This document shows positions 1-8,817 of a DNA stretch of 64,000 nucleotides, one piece after another (position 1 is the first letter of the stretch; each line of letters opens with the position of its first letter). The stretch spans positions 2,760,001 to 2,824,000 of the forward strand of contig NZ_WKFH01000003.1 of the NCBI RefSeq assembly GCF_014884385.1. The letters run 5' to 3'. Made by a program: the position numbers and the translations under genes. The notes below the pieces were generated by a model that was not told the DNA's origin, did no database searches, and was given only the letters and a program-made list of their open reading frames with translations. This DNA is from Phycobacter azelaicus (GTDB lineage: Bacteria > Pseudomonadota > Alphaproteobacteria > Rhodobacterales > Rhodobacteraceae).

Positions 1-328
1 AGAACTGCCCCATCGGATCCTCGCGCGAGAGGTAGAACCGGGCATAAAGAATGATCAACAGACCAATGCCCAGGATCAGTGTCCCAAAAAGAAAACCCAG
101 ACCGTCAAGGAAGAAGTTGGCATTGAGCCCCAGTCCCGGCAGCCAGTCGAAGCGCGCCGTGATGACCTCTCCGGAAAAGACAGCTGGTGCGTGCAGCAGC
201 AGGCCAACGAACGCAAGAAAGGTGGTAAGCCCTGCGGCCGATGCCGAGGCATTGCGCCCGGCGCGGATCAATAGAGCTGGAAAAACGGCGCCGAGGAAGG
301 GAAGGGCCGCAATCAAAAACAGGGACAC
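1..328 (-). CDS. mrpA: Mrp/Pha-type cation/proton antiporter subunit A (5' part only)
   Basis: N-terminal 109 residues of subunit A of the multisubunit Na+(K+)/H+ antiporter, an inner-membrane complex related to NADH dehydrogenase subunit L; the rest lies beyond the left edge. The reading starts at a GTG preceded by GGGAGAA about nine bases upstream and gives hydrophobic helices, then the stretch FDWLPGLGLNANFFLDGLGF and LIILYARFYLSREDPMGQF, which is characteristic of MrpA/PhaA proteins just before the conserved proton-pumping domain. The other antiporter subunits are expected further left. It is divergent from the rhodanese gene. I see the sequence directly; the ion specificity cannot be told from this fragment. 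Confidence 0.85.
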   Translation of the reverse strand, partial: MSLFLIAALPFLGAVFPALLIRAGRNASASAAGLTTFLAFVGLLLHAPAVFSGEVITARFDWLPGLGLNANFFLDGLGFLFGTLILGIGLLIILYARFYLSREDPMGQF

Positions 329-585
329 GTGTCGTTCTCCCGGGTTGGGCTAGGCGAATTTTGATGTTGCCTAAGCAATTTTTCGCTTCTGTGCCAGCCC
401 CGCAGGCCCATTCTGGAGGTGTTTGGGCCATTGAAACTGGAATTTTTGGATATCGCGGCTCTAAGTGGGGCTGCGGTGCGGCGTTGACAAGATTTTGAAT
501 GGTCAAAATTTTTGTCCTGTGCAGAACTGTCACGCACTCGCTGGTACGGGGCGCGCTATAGCCAAGGCGGGAGCAGCGCTGCCGT

Positions 586-1128
586 ATGCTAAAAAGGCCA
601 AAACAGAGGGCGGAAAAAGAAATGCAGGGAGAGCAAGACCCAAAGGCGCAAACTTCCCGGCAGGAGGCTGATCAGCCGTTGCGCCGCAGGCTTCTACTGT
701 TTGCAGCTATAGGAGGCGCTGGTGTCGCCATTGGAGCGACCGCCTGGTTGCTGCGACCTGCAACGGACCATGATCAACCGCGCCTGACCGCATTTGAAGC
801 GTTCTCAAGGGCTGCTGCGGGGGAGATAACCCTCGTTGATATTCGCACCCCTCGAGAGTGGCGCAGTACGGGGGTGCCGGTTGGAAGCGTACAGATTGAC
901 ATGCGCCGCGAAGATTTTGGTGACGCGCTTGCCGAGGCACTCAACGGAGATCGCTCGGCTCCTGTGGCCCTTATCTGTGCGCGTGGCGTGCGGTCGGCGC
1001 GCATGGTGCGGGCGCTCTCCGAGGCCGGTTTTTCGGGTGTTTCGGATGTGCCAGAGGGCATGATGGGTTCGCGTGCAGGGCCGGGTTGGATCGCAGGCAA
1101 TCTGCCGGTTGCCCGGTGGCAGGGGTAG
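586..1128 (+). CDS. Membrane-anchored rhodanese-like protein
   Basis: A 180-residue protein with a charged N-terminus, one membrane-spanning segment (about residues 34-57, LLLFAAIGGAGVAIGATAWLL) and a single rhodanese domain. The domain shows LVDIRTPREW and the loop CARGVRS, whose cysteine is in the place of the sulfur-accepting catalytic residue, so transfer of sulfane sulfur at the periplasmic face is plausible. A second in-frame ATG at 622 (MQGEQ) is an alternative start; the first is preceded by GGGAG at rather long spacing. It stands alone, convergent with opgH and divergent from mrpA. Function beyond sulfurtransferase or rhodanese-fold binding is not deducible. Confidence 0.8.
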   Translation: MLKRPKQRAEKEMQGEQDPKAQTSRQEADQPLRRRLLLFAAIGGAGVAIGATAWLLRPATDHDQPRLTAFEAFSRAAAGEITLVDIRTPREWRSTGVPVGSVQIDMRREDFGDALAEALNGDRSAPVALICARGVRSARMVRALSEAGFSGVSDVPEGMMGSRAGPGWIAGNLPVARWQG

Positions 1129-1204
1129 TCGACTTCGCTGCGCCTCGGGCGTGGCGAGGCACCATTCTGTGCCCCGCTGTCAGGAATGCGACGCGGACCA
1201 CCAG

Positions 1205-3148
1205 TCACTCGGCGGCAGAGCGATCCGCGCCATGTCCGGACCAAATCTTGACCAGATCCTGTCGATAAGAGAGCGCAGCTAGCAAGACACGCGGCTGGGC
1301 GAAAGTCTCTTTCGAGCCCATCCAATCGCGGATCAAGCCAGGCAGAGGCATTCCCGACAGTGCTGACAGAGGAATGGCAAGGCACAGTGATAGCGCGATC
1401 GGTAGGAGCCAGAGCGAGACGATACCTGCAAGCATTCCAGCGCCTAGCATCAGACCACAAACACTCTCCAGGGCATGGCATCGCGCAATCTGACGGAACC
1501 GGTAGCGTCCTGCGCTGCGCACCTGCGGTGCCCAGCCCTTTTGCAGGCCGATGAGGCAGCGCAAGACCGCTATGACCTGCTGAACCATCAAGATCGGCGC
1601 ATAGAGTATGGCGAGGAGAATTTCCGACAGCAGGGACAGGAAAAACTGTACTGGACCTCCATATTCGGCAAGTCGTCTGCTGCTGAGTGGCAAGGCTAAA
1701 AGCGCAAGCAGTTTCGGCGCCAACAGCATCCCGTAGATGACGACAATGACGGCAACGTGACTTGGCTCGGTCATATCGGGCCAGGACGGGTAGAGCGGAT
1801 TGGTCGGATTGAAGTAGGCAAGGGCTGAGGTTTCGTTTCCTTTTCCAATCAATGCCCAGATCACCAGCAGCGCAAACCAGATCGGGGCCATCAGATACCC
1901 GACGGCACCATGCAAAAGGTGAAAACGTGAAAGATGAGAGAAGCCGCGTGCGCCAAGCAGCCTCAAATGCTGCAGGTTCCCCTGGCACCAGCGTCTGTCC
2001 CTCAGGATATGATCGATCAGCGTCGGCGGGGTTTCTTCATAGGAGCCTTCGATCCGGGGCAGAAAGCGCACCCCCCACCCGGCGCGGCGCAGCAAACCAG
2101 CTTCGACGAAATCGTGACTCATGATCAGCGTCTCTGAACCAAACCGACTCCGAAGGGGCGGAAGGCCCGCGCTTGCGGCGAAGGCCTGCGTGCGAATGAT
2201 CGCGTTATGGCCCCAGTAATTTCCCTCGGTGCCGACCCAGGCCGCCAGCCCCTCTGCCATCGCAAGGCCATAGACGCCGTTGGCAAACTGCTGCATGCGA
2301 CCAAAGACTGATCCTGCCCCGATCAGTTTCGGGAAGCTCTGGATCAGCCCGGCACCGGGATCTTTTGCAAGCGCATCCGCCATTTCGGCGATGGCCTGCC
2401 CGGTCATCAGGCTGTCCGCGTCCAGAACCAGCATCGCCTCATAGCCGTCGCCCCAGCGACGCACCCATTCGGCCACATTGCCAGCCTTGCGACCTGTGTT
2501 CTTGAGGCGGCACCTGTAGTGCAATGCAATATCCGGGGGGAAAGAGCTGCGCAGAGCCTCAACGCACATGCGTTCATGCCGGGCAATCTTATCATCGGCG
2601 GTGTCGGAAAGGATGAACATGGCATAGGCGTGCTGACCGCCCCGCGCGTAGAGTTCCTCCAGCATCGTGCGCGCATTGGCGCAGACGGCTGCGGGATCCT
2701 CATTATGGACCGGAACCAGAAGTGCCACTGTCAGGGGAGGAGCGGTTGGTTGCGAGGCTACGGTGCTGTTTCGCTGGCGGCGCCACAAACACCATAGGCC
2801 CAACAGTACAGTGGAGACGGAAAAGGTGATCCAGAAGAAATTGAACGCAATGAGAACCAGCAGTAGGATTTCAAGTCCCATGAAGCCATCCTGCGCGAAC
2901 CATTCTGTCATCACATAAGCAAGCGCAGATGTTGCGCCACAGGCGGGCGAAAATGCCGCAAGCCGCCAAAGTGAAACTTTGTCCTCCTGGGTGGGGCCAG
3001 GGGCGCGATGGTCGTTGAAGTCGCGCCCGAAGCACTGGATAGGCATGTCGAGGGGGCATTCTGCAGGCATCAGGCCGTGTCCATACCCAACAGGGCTTGG
3101 ACTGGTCGAGCCAAGGTCAGGGCTCGGCAATTCGCTCCCATCGTTCAT
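1205..3148 (-). CDS. opgH: Glucans biosynthesis glucosyltransferase OpgH (MdoH)
   Basis: Inner-membrane family 2 glycosyltransferase that polymerises UDP-glucose into the beta-glucan backbone of osmoregulated periplasmic glucans and passes it across the membrane. Visible: two N-terminal TM segments, LLVPVHNEDP (about residue 145), the metal-binding LVLDADSLMTG, the acceptor motif RRWCQGN, then several C-terminal TM helices. At 647 residues it is shorter than the about 850-residue enterobacterial protein, as usual in Rhodobacteraceae. I chose the ATG at 3148 because it forms an ATGA overlap with the opgG stop; a GTG nine bases earlier (3157) is also possible. Last gene of the opgC-opgG-opgH operon. 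Confidence 0.93.
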   Translation of the reverse strand: MNDGSELPSPDLGSTSPSPVGYGHGLMPAECPLDMPIQCFGRDFNDHRAPGPTQEDKVSLWRLAAFSPACGATSALAYVMTEWFAQDGFMGLEILLLVLIAFNFFWITFSVSTVLLGLWCLWRRQRNSTVASQPTAPPLTVALLVPVHNEDPAAVCANARTMLEELYARGGQHAYAMFILSDTADDKIARHERMCVEALRSSFPPDIALHYRCRLKNTGRKAGNVAEWVRRWGDGYEAMLVLDADSLMTGQAIAEMADALAKDPGAGLIQSFPKLIGAGSVFGRMQQFANGVYGLAMAEGLAAWVGTEGNYWGHNAIIRTQAFAASAGLPPLRSRFGSETLIMSHDFVEAGLLRRAGWGVRFLPRIEGSYEETPPTLIDHILRDRRWCQGNLQHLRLLGARGFSHLSRFHLLHGAVGYLMAPIWFALLVIWALIGKGNETSALAYFNPTNPLYPSWPDMTEPSHVAVIVVIYGMLLAPKLLALLALPLSSRRLAEYGGPVQFFLSLLSEILLAILYAPILMVQQVIAVLRCLIGLQKGWAPQVRSAGRYRFRQIARCHALESVCGLMLGAGMLAGIVSLWLLPIALSLCLAIPLSALSGMPLPGLIRDWMGSKETFAQPRVLLAALSYRQDLVKIWSGHGADRSAAE

Positions 3149-4653
3149 GCGGTCCACCTGTAGAGCCAGACTTCAGAGACGGCCTGGCCGCCGCGTCGCA
3201 GCTCGGCCCGCAGTTCCACGTGATCGCGGGTGCCAGGATCAAAGCTGAAGGCGAGGCGTAGGCCGCCCGTTGCGGGATTGCGCTGCAGCACCCCCTGGCT
3301 CAGCATCACATGCGGTGAGGCCAGAACGACATCGAGATCCTCTGGTTCTCCCTCCAACAGCGGGTGAGACGCAAAATCCACGACCATGATCCGGCCCGGT
3401 GGTCCAAAGACACGCGCGCCCGCCGCTGTGTCGATCACCTGCGCCAGAGGAAGGTTCGGGCCGTCGCCCCAGTTCATTCGATATTCAAGCCGCACCTCTG
3501 ATCCGGCAGCGAAAGGCACCCTCGGGCGCCAATAGGCCACGATATTGTCGTAGATCTCCTTGTCGGCGGGGATTTCAACCAGAGTTACCGCCCCTGGGCC
3601 CCAATCGCCCTTAGGCTCAATCCAAAGGCTGGGGCGGTTTTCATAGCGGGCTTCAAGATCGGCAAAGTCGGACAGGCTGCGACTGCGTTGCATCAGGCCA
3701 AAGCCGCGCGGGTTTTCATCTACAAAGGACGACACCTGCAGTCGGGTTGGGTTGGCAAGCGGGCGCCACAGGGTTTCGCCGTTGCCGTTGGCAATCAGCA
3801 GCCCGTCGCTGTCGTGCACGGAGGGACGGAAATCGTCGAACCGGTTGCGGTTGGTGCGATCAAACAGGAACATCGAGGTGAGCGGGGCAAGCCCGGCATG
3901 CGGCAGATCCACGCGCGGGAACAGCGTTGCCTCCACATCCATGACACATGCTCGGCCGGGCCTGATTGTGAACCGGTAGGCGCCGGTGACGGAAGGCGAG
4001 TCCATCAGTGCGTGCACCACCATCTCGCGCTGATCCGGTGCCGGGGCCTCAAGCCAGAATTCTGTAAACTCGGGAAACTCTTCACCATCCGCATCTGCGG
4101 TTTTTAGGGCCAGGCCACGGGCCGACAGCCCATATGTCTGCCCCATGCCAATGGCGCGGAAGTAACTCGCGCCCTGAAAGACGCAGAATTCGGTTCTTTT
4201 TCCGGGTTCGCTAAGCTCGGTGCGCAGGCGAAACCCCGAATATCCCAGCGCGCCATCCGTGCCGAGATCCGGCGCCTTGTCTGTCTTGTCAAAGAGCGAC
4301 AAATCAAAGGGGATCGGATGGGCTTTACCATCTGCGACCTGATGTATCTGCACCGCGCGCGGGAAGTAGAGTCCGGGCAGGAAGAAATCTACGTTGTAGC
4401 TGCGGTTCGTCTTGCTCCAGAGCGCATCACGGCTGCGAAACCAGCGGGTCTGATACTCCTCATAGGTGAGGCTCAACCAGTCTTTCGGCACCTTTGCGCG
4501 GGGTTCAAACGGCGCCTCAGACAGCCTGCGCGCCGTTGCGATCACGTCCTGCGGGTTGAACGAATGCGATCTGTCTGTGGCACGCAGCGGGCAGGCAAGG
4601 CTGACCAGCGCCAGCGAGGAGACACCGCCAAGAAAGCTTCGTCTTGAGGTCAT
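3145..4653 (-). CDS. opgG: Periplasmic glucan biosynthesis protein OpgG/OpgD family, Tat-exported
   Basis: Periplasmic protein needed for making or branching osmoregulated periplasmic glucans; 502 residues, full family length. The N-terminus MTSRRSFLGG followed by a hydrophobic stretch ending PLRA is a twin-arginine signal, as in enterobacterial OpgD rather than the Sec-exported OpgG, so the paralog name is uncertain. The body has the family's all-beta fold sequence, e.g. YFPRAVQIHQV and MVVDFASHPL. The ATG at 4653 follows GGAGGGG and overlaps the opgC stop as ATGA; the longer open frame upstream is the out-of-frame 3' part of opgC. Co-expression with opgC and opgH is expected. Confidence 0.9.
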   Translation of the reverse strand: MTSRRSFLGGVSSLALVSLACPLRATDRSHSFNPQDVIATARRLSEAPFEPRAKVPKDWLSLTYEEYQTRWFRSRDALWSKTNRSYNVDFFLPGLYFPRAVQIHQVADGKAHPIPFDLSLFDKTDKAPDLGTDGALGYSGFRLRTELSEPGKRTEFCVFQGASYFRAIGMGQTYGLSARGLALKTADADGEEFPEFTEFWLEAPAPDQREMVVHALMDSPSVTGAYRFTIRPGRACVMDVEATLFPRVDLPHAGLAPLTSMFLFDRTNRNRFDDFRPSVHDSDGLLIANGNGETLWRPLANPTRLQVSSFVDENPRGFGLMQRSRSLSDFADLEARYENRPSLWIEPKGDWGPGAVTLVEIPADKEIYDNIVAYWRPRVPFAAGSEVRLEYRMNWGDGPNLPLAQVIDTAAGARVFGPPGRIMVVDFASHPLLEGEPEDLDVVLASPHVMLSQGVLQRNPATGGLRLAFSFDPGTRDHVELRAELRRGGQAVSEVWLYRWTA

Positions 4654-5945
4654 CGCTTGCCCCTCCAGGGTTGGGATTTGAACCAGGCCGCGCCATAGGC
4701 GCAGGCGATGATCAGGGCAAAACCTGCAAGATTTGCGGTTGCGGTGATCAGGATTCCCCGGTCGGTCTGGTCCAGCGCAAAACCGATCAGCCGCGCCAGC
4801 GCCATCGAGAAGACAAAGACCGCAAGCGACTGCTGGCCAACCTTGGTGATGATGCCCAGCAGGTGGGACCAAACCCGCGCGGCAAAGGACTGCCCCGAGG
4901 CGATGAGGCCTGTGCCACCCGCACCTGCAAGAACCCAGGCAAGATAGGCCAGCGCCAGGAAATGGGCATAGCGCAACAGGCCGAAATCGGTCTTTTCCCG
5001 CCACTCCCCAGTGAGGCGCCATGCCGGGCGAATGACTTCGGCAAGATCGCTGTTCCAGGCTTCAATCCACAAGAAGACCTTCCATGATCCGAATGGAGCC
5101 GACAGGATCAGAAAACCAGCGCAGACAGTCGCGAGGACACCCGAGATAGGTGGCGCGGGGATCCAGCCTTTCATGAAGGCAAAGCCGGTAAAGAACAGAA
5201 GCTGCCAGCCAAAGGGGTTGAAGAACCATTCCCGCTCCGACCATGGCTCTGCCGGTAGCGAGAGGCCGTCTGGGCCGAGGCCGATCAAATAGGGGTTGGC
5301 GGCGAGCCAGATAAATCCGCAGGCCGCCGCAACGGCCCATAGGCCAATCCGCTCAAGCCCCATCATCAGGGGCATCAGCGCCAGCACCACCAGATACATG
5401 GGCAGGATGTCAAAGTAGTTCGGGACATAGGTCAGCGTGAACAGGCCCACCAACTGCTCCATGGGTGCGTTGAAAAAGGGCGAAAGGTTCAGCGAGGCGA
5501 CATAGCTTTTGTCAAAGGCGCCGGTCAGGTCCAGGGCCGCCATGGACATGGCCACAAAGACAAACAATCCGATATGGGCCCAGAAAACCTGCCAGCAGCG
5601 GAACAGGACGCGGGCCGTGCCCAAGAGCCAGCCGCCCCGCGCAAAAGAGCCTCCAAAGGCGATGGCCGAGGCCATGCCCGAGCAGAAAACAAAGATTTCG
5701 GTTGCGTCCGAAAAGCCAAAGCGCGCCGGGATCCAGCCGGTCCAGCGATTGCCGGGAATATGGGCCACCAGGATGATGAACATCGCAATACCGCGGTAGA
5801 AATCGAGCCGTGGATCCCGCTGGCGTCGTGCCCCGCTGGTTGGCGATGGCGAAACGCTGGGCGGTCTGCGGGTGTTGGCGGCCGCCCCACCAGGCGGCGC
5901 AGCGTCCCGCGCATGGGGGGCAGGGAAATTGGAGATGTTTGCCAT
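4650..5945 (-). CDS. opgC: OpgC-type glucan succinyltransferase, polytopic membrane protein
   Basis: Inner-membrane acyltransferase of the OpgC family, which in Rhodobacter sphaeroides succinylates periplasmic glucans. Visible: a proline/alanine-rich cytoplasmic N-terminus of about 45 residues, then DPRLDFYRGIAMFIILVAHI, the family's opening motif, FVFCSGMASAIAFG and about ten hydrophobic segments over 431 residues. It is the first of three ATGA-coupled opg genes; the TPR gene ends 48 bases upstream on the same strand. No strong Shine-Dalgarno precedes the ATG, so a start further in is conceivable but would shorten only the disordered N-terminus. Substrate is inferred from the family. Confidence 0.88.
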   Translation of the reverse strand: MANISNFPAPHARDAAPPGGAAANTRRPPSVSPSPTSGARRQRDPRLDFYRGIAMFIILVAHIPGNRWTGWIPARFGFSDATEIFVFCSGMASAIAFGGSFARGGWLLGTARVLFRCWQVFWAHIGLFVFVAMSMAALDLTGAFDKSYVASLNLSPFFNAPMEQLVGLFTLTYVPNYFDILPMYLVVLALMPLMMGLERIGLWAVAAACGFIWLAANPYLIGLGPDGLSLPAEPWSEREWFFNPFGWQLLFFTGFAFMKGWIPAPPISGVLATVCAGFLILSAPFGSWKVFLWIEAWNSDLAEVIRPAWRLTGEWREKTDFGLLRYAHFLALAYLAWVLAGAGGTGLIASGQSFAARVWSHLLGIITKVGQQSLAVFVFSMALARLIGFALDQTDRGILITATANLAGFALIIACAYGAAWFKSQPWRGKR

Positions 5946-5993
5946 CTAGAAATCACTTGTTCTTGTCAGAGTGTAGAAAGGTCGGGCTTCCGG

Positions 5994-7361
5994 CTATTCG
6001 GCCGGAAGAGACTGCGAGGCAGAGAGCGTCTGCGCGGCGTGGATCATGGCGCGGCGGGCGAGAGCGTAATTGTCCTCGGCGCCGCCTCGCTGGGCGCGGC
6101 GTGCGTCCAGAATGGCGGTGACGTCGCACAGGCGTCCGGCCCTCAGGCCCGCATCGATGGTCATGCGTTCAAAGACATCGCGCTGGGCATGGCTGCCTCC
6201 AGCCCGTTGCATCGAGGCCCGGGCCTGCGACAGGTGATCAAAGGCGCGCGCGTAGTCTCTCTCGCCAAAGGCCTCAAGCCCGCTTGCTGCAGCCCGCCCC
6301 GGATCGGCCATACGCTGGCGTGCCTCGTTCTGACCTGCGCGGCTTGAGTCATCATGGATACGACGGACCATGTGCAGGGTCTCGTCTTTGCGACCGCGTC
6401 CCGCCAAGGCGAGGAGGTAATGCAGATCGGCAAATATGAGGCTGCCATCTTCGGTGCGGTTTGCGCAAAGATCTGACAGCTCTTCCCAGCGATGGCCCAC
6501 CGGAACGCCCTCCAGCTCCAGGCGCATCAAAAGCGAGGTCGCGTTACTGATGTCCCTGTAATCGTCGGTCTTGTCCTTGCGGATTTCATGGTCGTAGAGA
6601 TCCAGCACCTCGTCGCTCTGCCCAAGATCCAGATGCATCAGGGCCTTGTGCCACCAGACGTGATAGCGAAAGTTGTTGCAATGACTCCAGGCTTCTTCTC
6701 GGCCTTCGAGCCACTCAAGACCCGCCTTTGCATTACCGGTCATGTCGTGCACATGGGCCACGGCGTGTAGCCCCCAGGCATCATCCGGCGCCATCCACAG
6801 CGCTTGCCGACCCGTGGTTTCCGCCTTGGCAAAATCGCCGGTTTCTTCCAGCGCAAAGGCATGACATCCGAGCAGGTAGCCCCGCCCGGCATGGTTCGGC
6901 TCATATGCGGGCATCACCCGCTCAATCGAACGGCGCATGCCCGCGCTGTCACCCAGCACAAACCGGATCGCCTGGCTCATCTTCATGGCTAGACTGTCGG
7001 CGGGGTCATCGCGCAAGACAGCTTCCAATTTCTGTACGGCGCGGCTTGGGCGTCCTTCCAGCCAAAGCCGCAATGCATCGACATAGAGCCGCTCACGGGG
7101 GAGGGCGGTGTCATATGCGGTCTGTGCCGTTGCCAGTGCATCGCGTGCGGGGGCTTGCATTTCGCGGCGCCCAAGCAACATCAGAAACAAACCTTTCGCA
7201 GCCTGACCGAGAGCGAAGTGCGGTTCGGCCTCAAGCAGTGTCCCAAGATGGACCGGTGCTTGCGCGCTGTGCGACAGGACTCCCAGTTGAACCTTGTTCC
7301 AGAGATCGGCGGATGATTGGGCCTTCAGGCTCGTTTCCTGTCCAAAGATATCGTCTGCCAT
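5994..7361 (-). CDS. Tetratricopeptide repeat protein, TTC38-like
   Basis: A 455-residue soluble protein built of alpha-helical repeats with no signal peptide. Segments such as ALGQAAKGLFLMLLGRREM, HAFALEETGDFAKAETTGRQ and AVAHVHDMTGNAKAGLEWLE have the helix-turn-helix spacing of TPR units, and the whole resembles the tetratricopeptide repeat 38 family found in many alphaproteobacteria. No catalytic residues are recognisable; such proteins usually scaffold protein contacts. GAGGAA lies at good distance before the ATG. It lies 48 bases upstream of opgC on the same strand, so it may be read through into the glucan operon, but no functional link is established. Confidence 0.75.
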   Translation of the reverse strand: MADDIFGQETSLKAQSSADLWNKVQLGVLSHSAQAPVHLGTLLEAEPHFALGQAAKGLFLMLLGRREMQAPARDALATAQTAYDTALPRERLYVDALRLWLEGRPSRAVQKLEAVLRDDPADSLAMKMSQAIRFVLGDSAGMRRSIERVMPAYEPNHAGRGYLLGCHAFALEETGDFAKAETTGRQALWMAPDDAWGLHAVAHVHDMTGNAKAGLEWLEGREEAWSHCNNFRYHVWWHKALMHLDLGQSDEVLDLYDHEIRKDKTDDYRDISNATSLLMRLELEGVPVGHRWEELSDLCANRTEDGSLIFADLHYLLALAGRGRKDETLHMVRRIHDDSSRAGQNEARQRMADPGRAAASGLEAFGERDYARAFDHLSQARASMQRAGGSHAQRDVFERMTIDAGLRAGRLCDVTAILDARRAQRGGAEDNYALARRAMIHAAQTLSASQSLPAE

Positions 7362-7545
7362 TTGAGTATTCCTCGCCGCTGGTGTGCTTGTTGCTTGCTG
7401 TTGTCATCAGCGTAAAGGAGGCAGAATTCTCGCGCGACGGGCGCTCGCGCGTTGGTGAAGGCGCGTGTTCGGCGTGGGGACGAAACCGCTGAAAGGGGCA
7501 GGAAACACTGGCAAATTCTCGCGTTCGTGCCCAAACCAAACGAAA

Positions 7546-7569
7546 AAGCCCGCCTGAATGGCGGGGCTT
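7546..7569 (-). terminator. Intrinsic terminator of the CaiB/BaiF operon
   Basis: On the minus strand a hairpin with arms AAGCCCCGCC and GGCGGGCTT (one bulged C) is followed by TTTTTCG. It lies about 50 bases past the stop of the CoA-transferase gene. Confidence 0.7.
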
Positions 7570-7617
7570 TGCCGGTTTTTGTAACATTAGGAAGGATCCC
7601 GCTGGGCGATAGGCCGC

Positions 7618-8817
7618 TTAGTCGGTCTCAAATGGTGCTTTGGCTCCCAGAATCTCGGCGCTGTCCGCCCCGCATGAGGGCGGAGGACGACGATAGGTCA
7701 CCGGTGTGCGAGAGAAATTTAACGGGTTCCCGAGCAGTTTGACTGGGAGACCATGCGCTTCCATCTCGATCGCCATGCCGCGCGCGGCCACCTGATCCGA
7801 GGCAAAGACACGGTCCAGCGTCTGCACGGGACCTGCCGTGACCTTGCGTGCCTCCATTGCCGCGATCACTTCATCCATTGTGAAGCGTTTGAGTGCGGGG
7901 ATCATGATATCGTTCAGCGCATCGCGATGCTTGAGCCGGGAGGGGTTGGTTGCAAAACGGGGATCCTCGGCCAGACCTTCGAGGCCAAGAAACTCCATGA
8001 CCCGGCGGAACTGAGCGTCATTGCCAATCGCAAGGATCACATGGGAGTCTGAGGTCTCGTAAACGCCATAGGGCATGATCGAGGGGTGCTCATTGCCGCG
8101 ACGCGTGGGCAGGGTGCCGGTGTTGAGATAGGCGACGCCCTCGTTGATGAGCCAGGCAATCGTGCTGTCCACCAGAGCGAGGTCGATTTGCTGACCCTCG
8201 CCGGTTTTCTCTTGGTGGTGCAGGGCGGCCAGAATTCCAATGCAGGCGTACATACCGCACATCACATCCGCGATACCGGTGCCGACCTTGACGGGCTGGC
8301 CGCCGGGGTCACCGGTCAGCGACATGATCCCTCCAAAACCTTGCGCCACCAGGTCGTATCCGGGGCGGTGGCTGTTGGGGCCGGTCTGCCCGTAGCCCGA
8401 GATCGAACAATAGATCAGCCGCGGCAGATCGTCCTTGAGGCTGGCATAATCCAGCCCGTATTTTGCGAGTCCGCCGGGCTTGAAGTTCTCGATCAGAATA
8501 TCGGCCTCCGCCGCCAGTCTGCGGATTTCAGCCTGGCCTTCGGGGGTGGCGATATCGATGGCGACCGAAAGCTTGTTGCGGTTGGCAGCTATGTAATAAG
8601 CCGACAGATCCGTCGGATTGCCGTCTTTGTCCATGGCATAGGGCGGCCCCCACTGGCGGGTATCATCGCCGCCCGACTTTGGGTTTTCCACCTTGATCAC
8701 GGTTGCGCCCAGATCACCCAATAGCTGCGTGCAGGTTGGGCCTGCCAGAATGCGCGACAGGTCCAGGACCTTGATCCCTTTGAGGGCGCCGTGCGGCAAC
8801 ATGCTAGATGCGTCCAT
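7618..8817 (-). CDS. CaiB/BaiF (family III) CoA-transferase
   Basis: Family III acyl-CoA:carboxylate CoA-transferase, 399 residues, normal length. Visible: IKVLDLSRILAGPTCTQLLG with the family's opening pattern, TVIKVENPKSGGDDTRQWGP, the NRNKLSVAIDI block and ADILIENFKPG, where the aspartate-containing motif carries the catalytic residue. The ATG at 8817 is preferred to that at 8820 because GGGAGG lies five rather than two bases upstream. It overlaps the upstream ThDP enzyme gene by 14 bases, so the two are translationally coupled. The pairing resembles formyl-CoA transferase with oxalyl-CoA decarboxylase, but neither protein is a clear member of those subfamilies; the acid substrate is unknown. 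Confidence 0.88.
   Translation of the reverse strand: MDASSMLPHGALKGIKVLDLSRILAGPTCTQLLGDLGATVIKVENPKSGGDDTRQWGPPYAMDKDGNPTDLSAYYIAANRNKLSVAIDIATPEGQAEIRRLAAEADILIENFKPGGLAKYGLDYASLKDDLPRLIYCSISGYGQTGPNSHRPGYDLVAQGFGGIMSLTGDPGGQPVKVGTGIADVMCGMYACIGILAALHHQEKTGEGQQIDLALVDSTIAWLINEGVAYLNTGTLPTRRGNEHPSIMPYGVYETSDSHVILAIGNDAQFRRVMEFLGLEGLAEDPRFATNPSRLKHRDALNDIMIPALKRFTMDEVIAAMEARKVTAGPVQTLDRVFASDQVAARGMAIEMEAHGLPVKLLGNPLNFSRTPVTYRRPPPSCGADSAEILGAKAPFETD

Noticed and set aside
774..1988. 404-codon minus-strand frame across the rhodanese gene and opgH 3' end
   Set aside because: Overlaps two well-supported genes in other frames and shows no family features.
3145..5022. Long 625-codon form of opgG
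   Set aside because: Its N-terminal 123 codons are out-of-frame opgC sequence; the Tat signal and GGAGG site mark the start at 4653.
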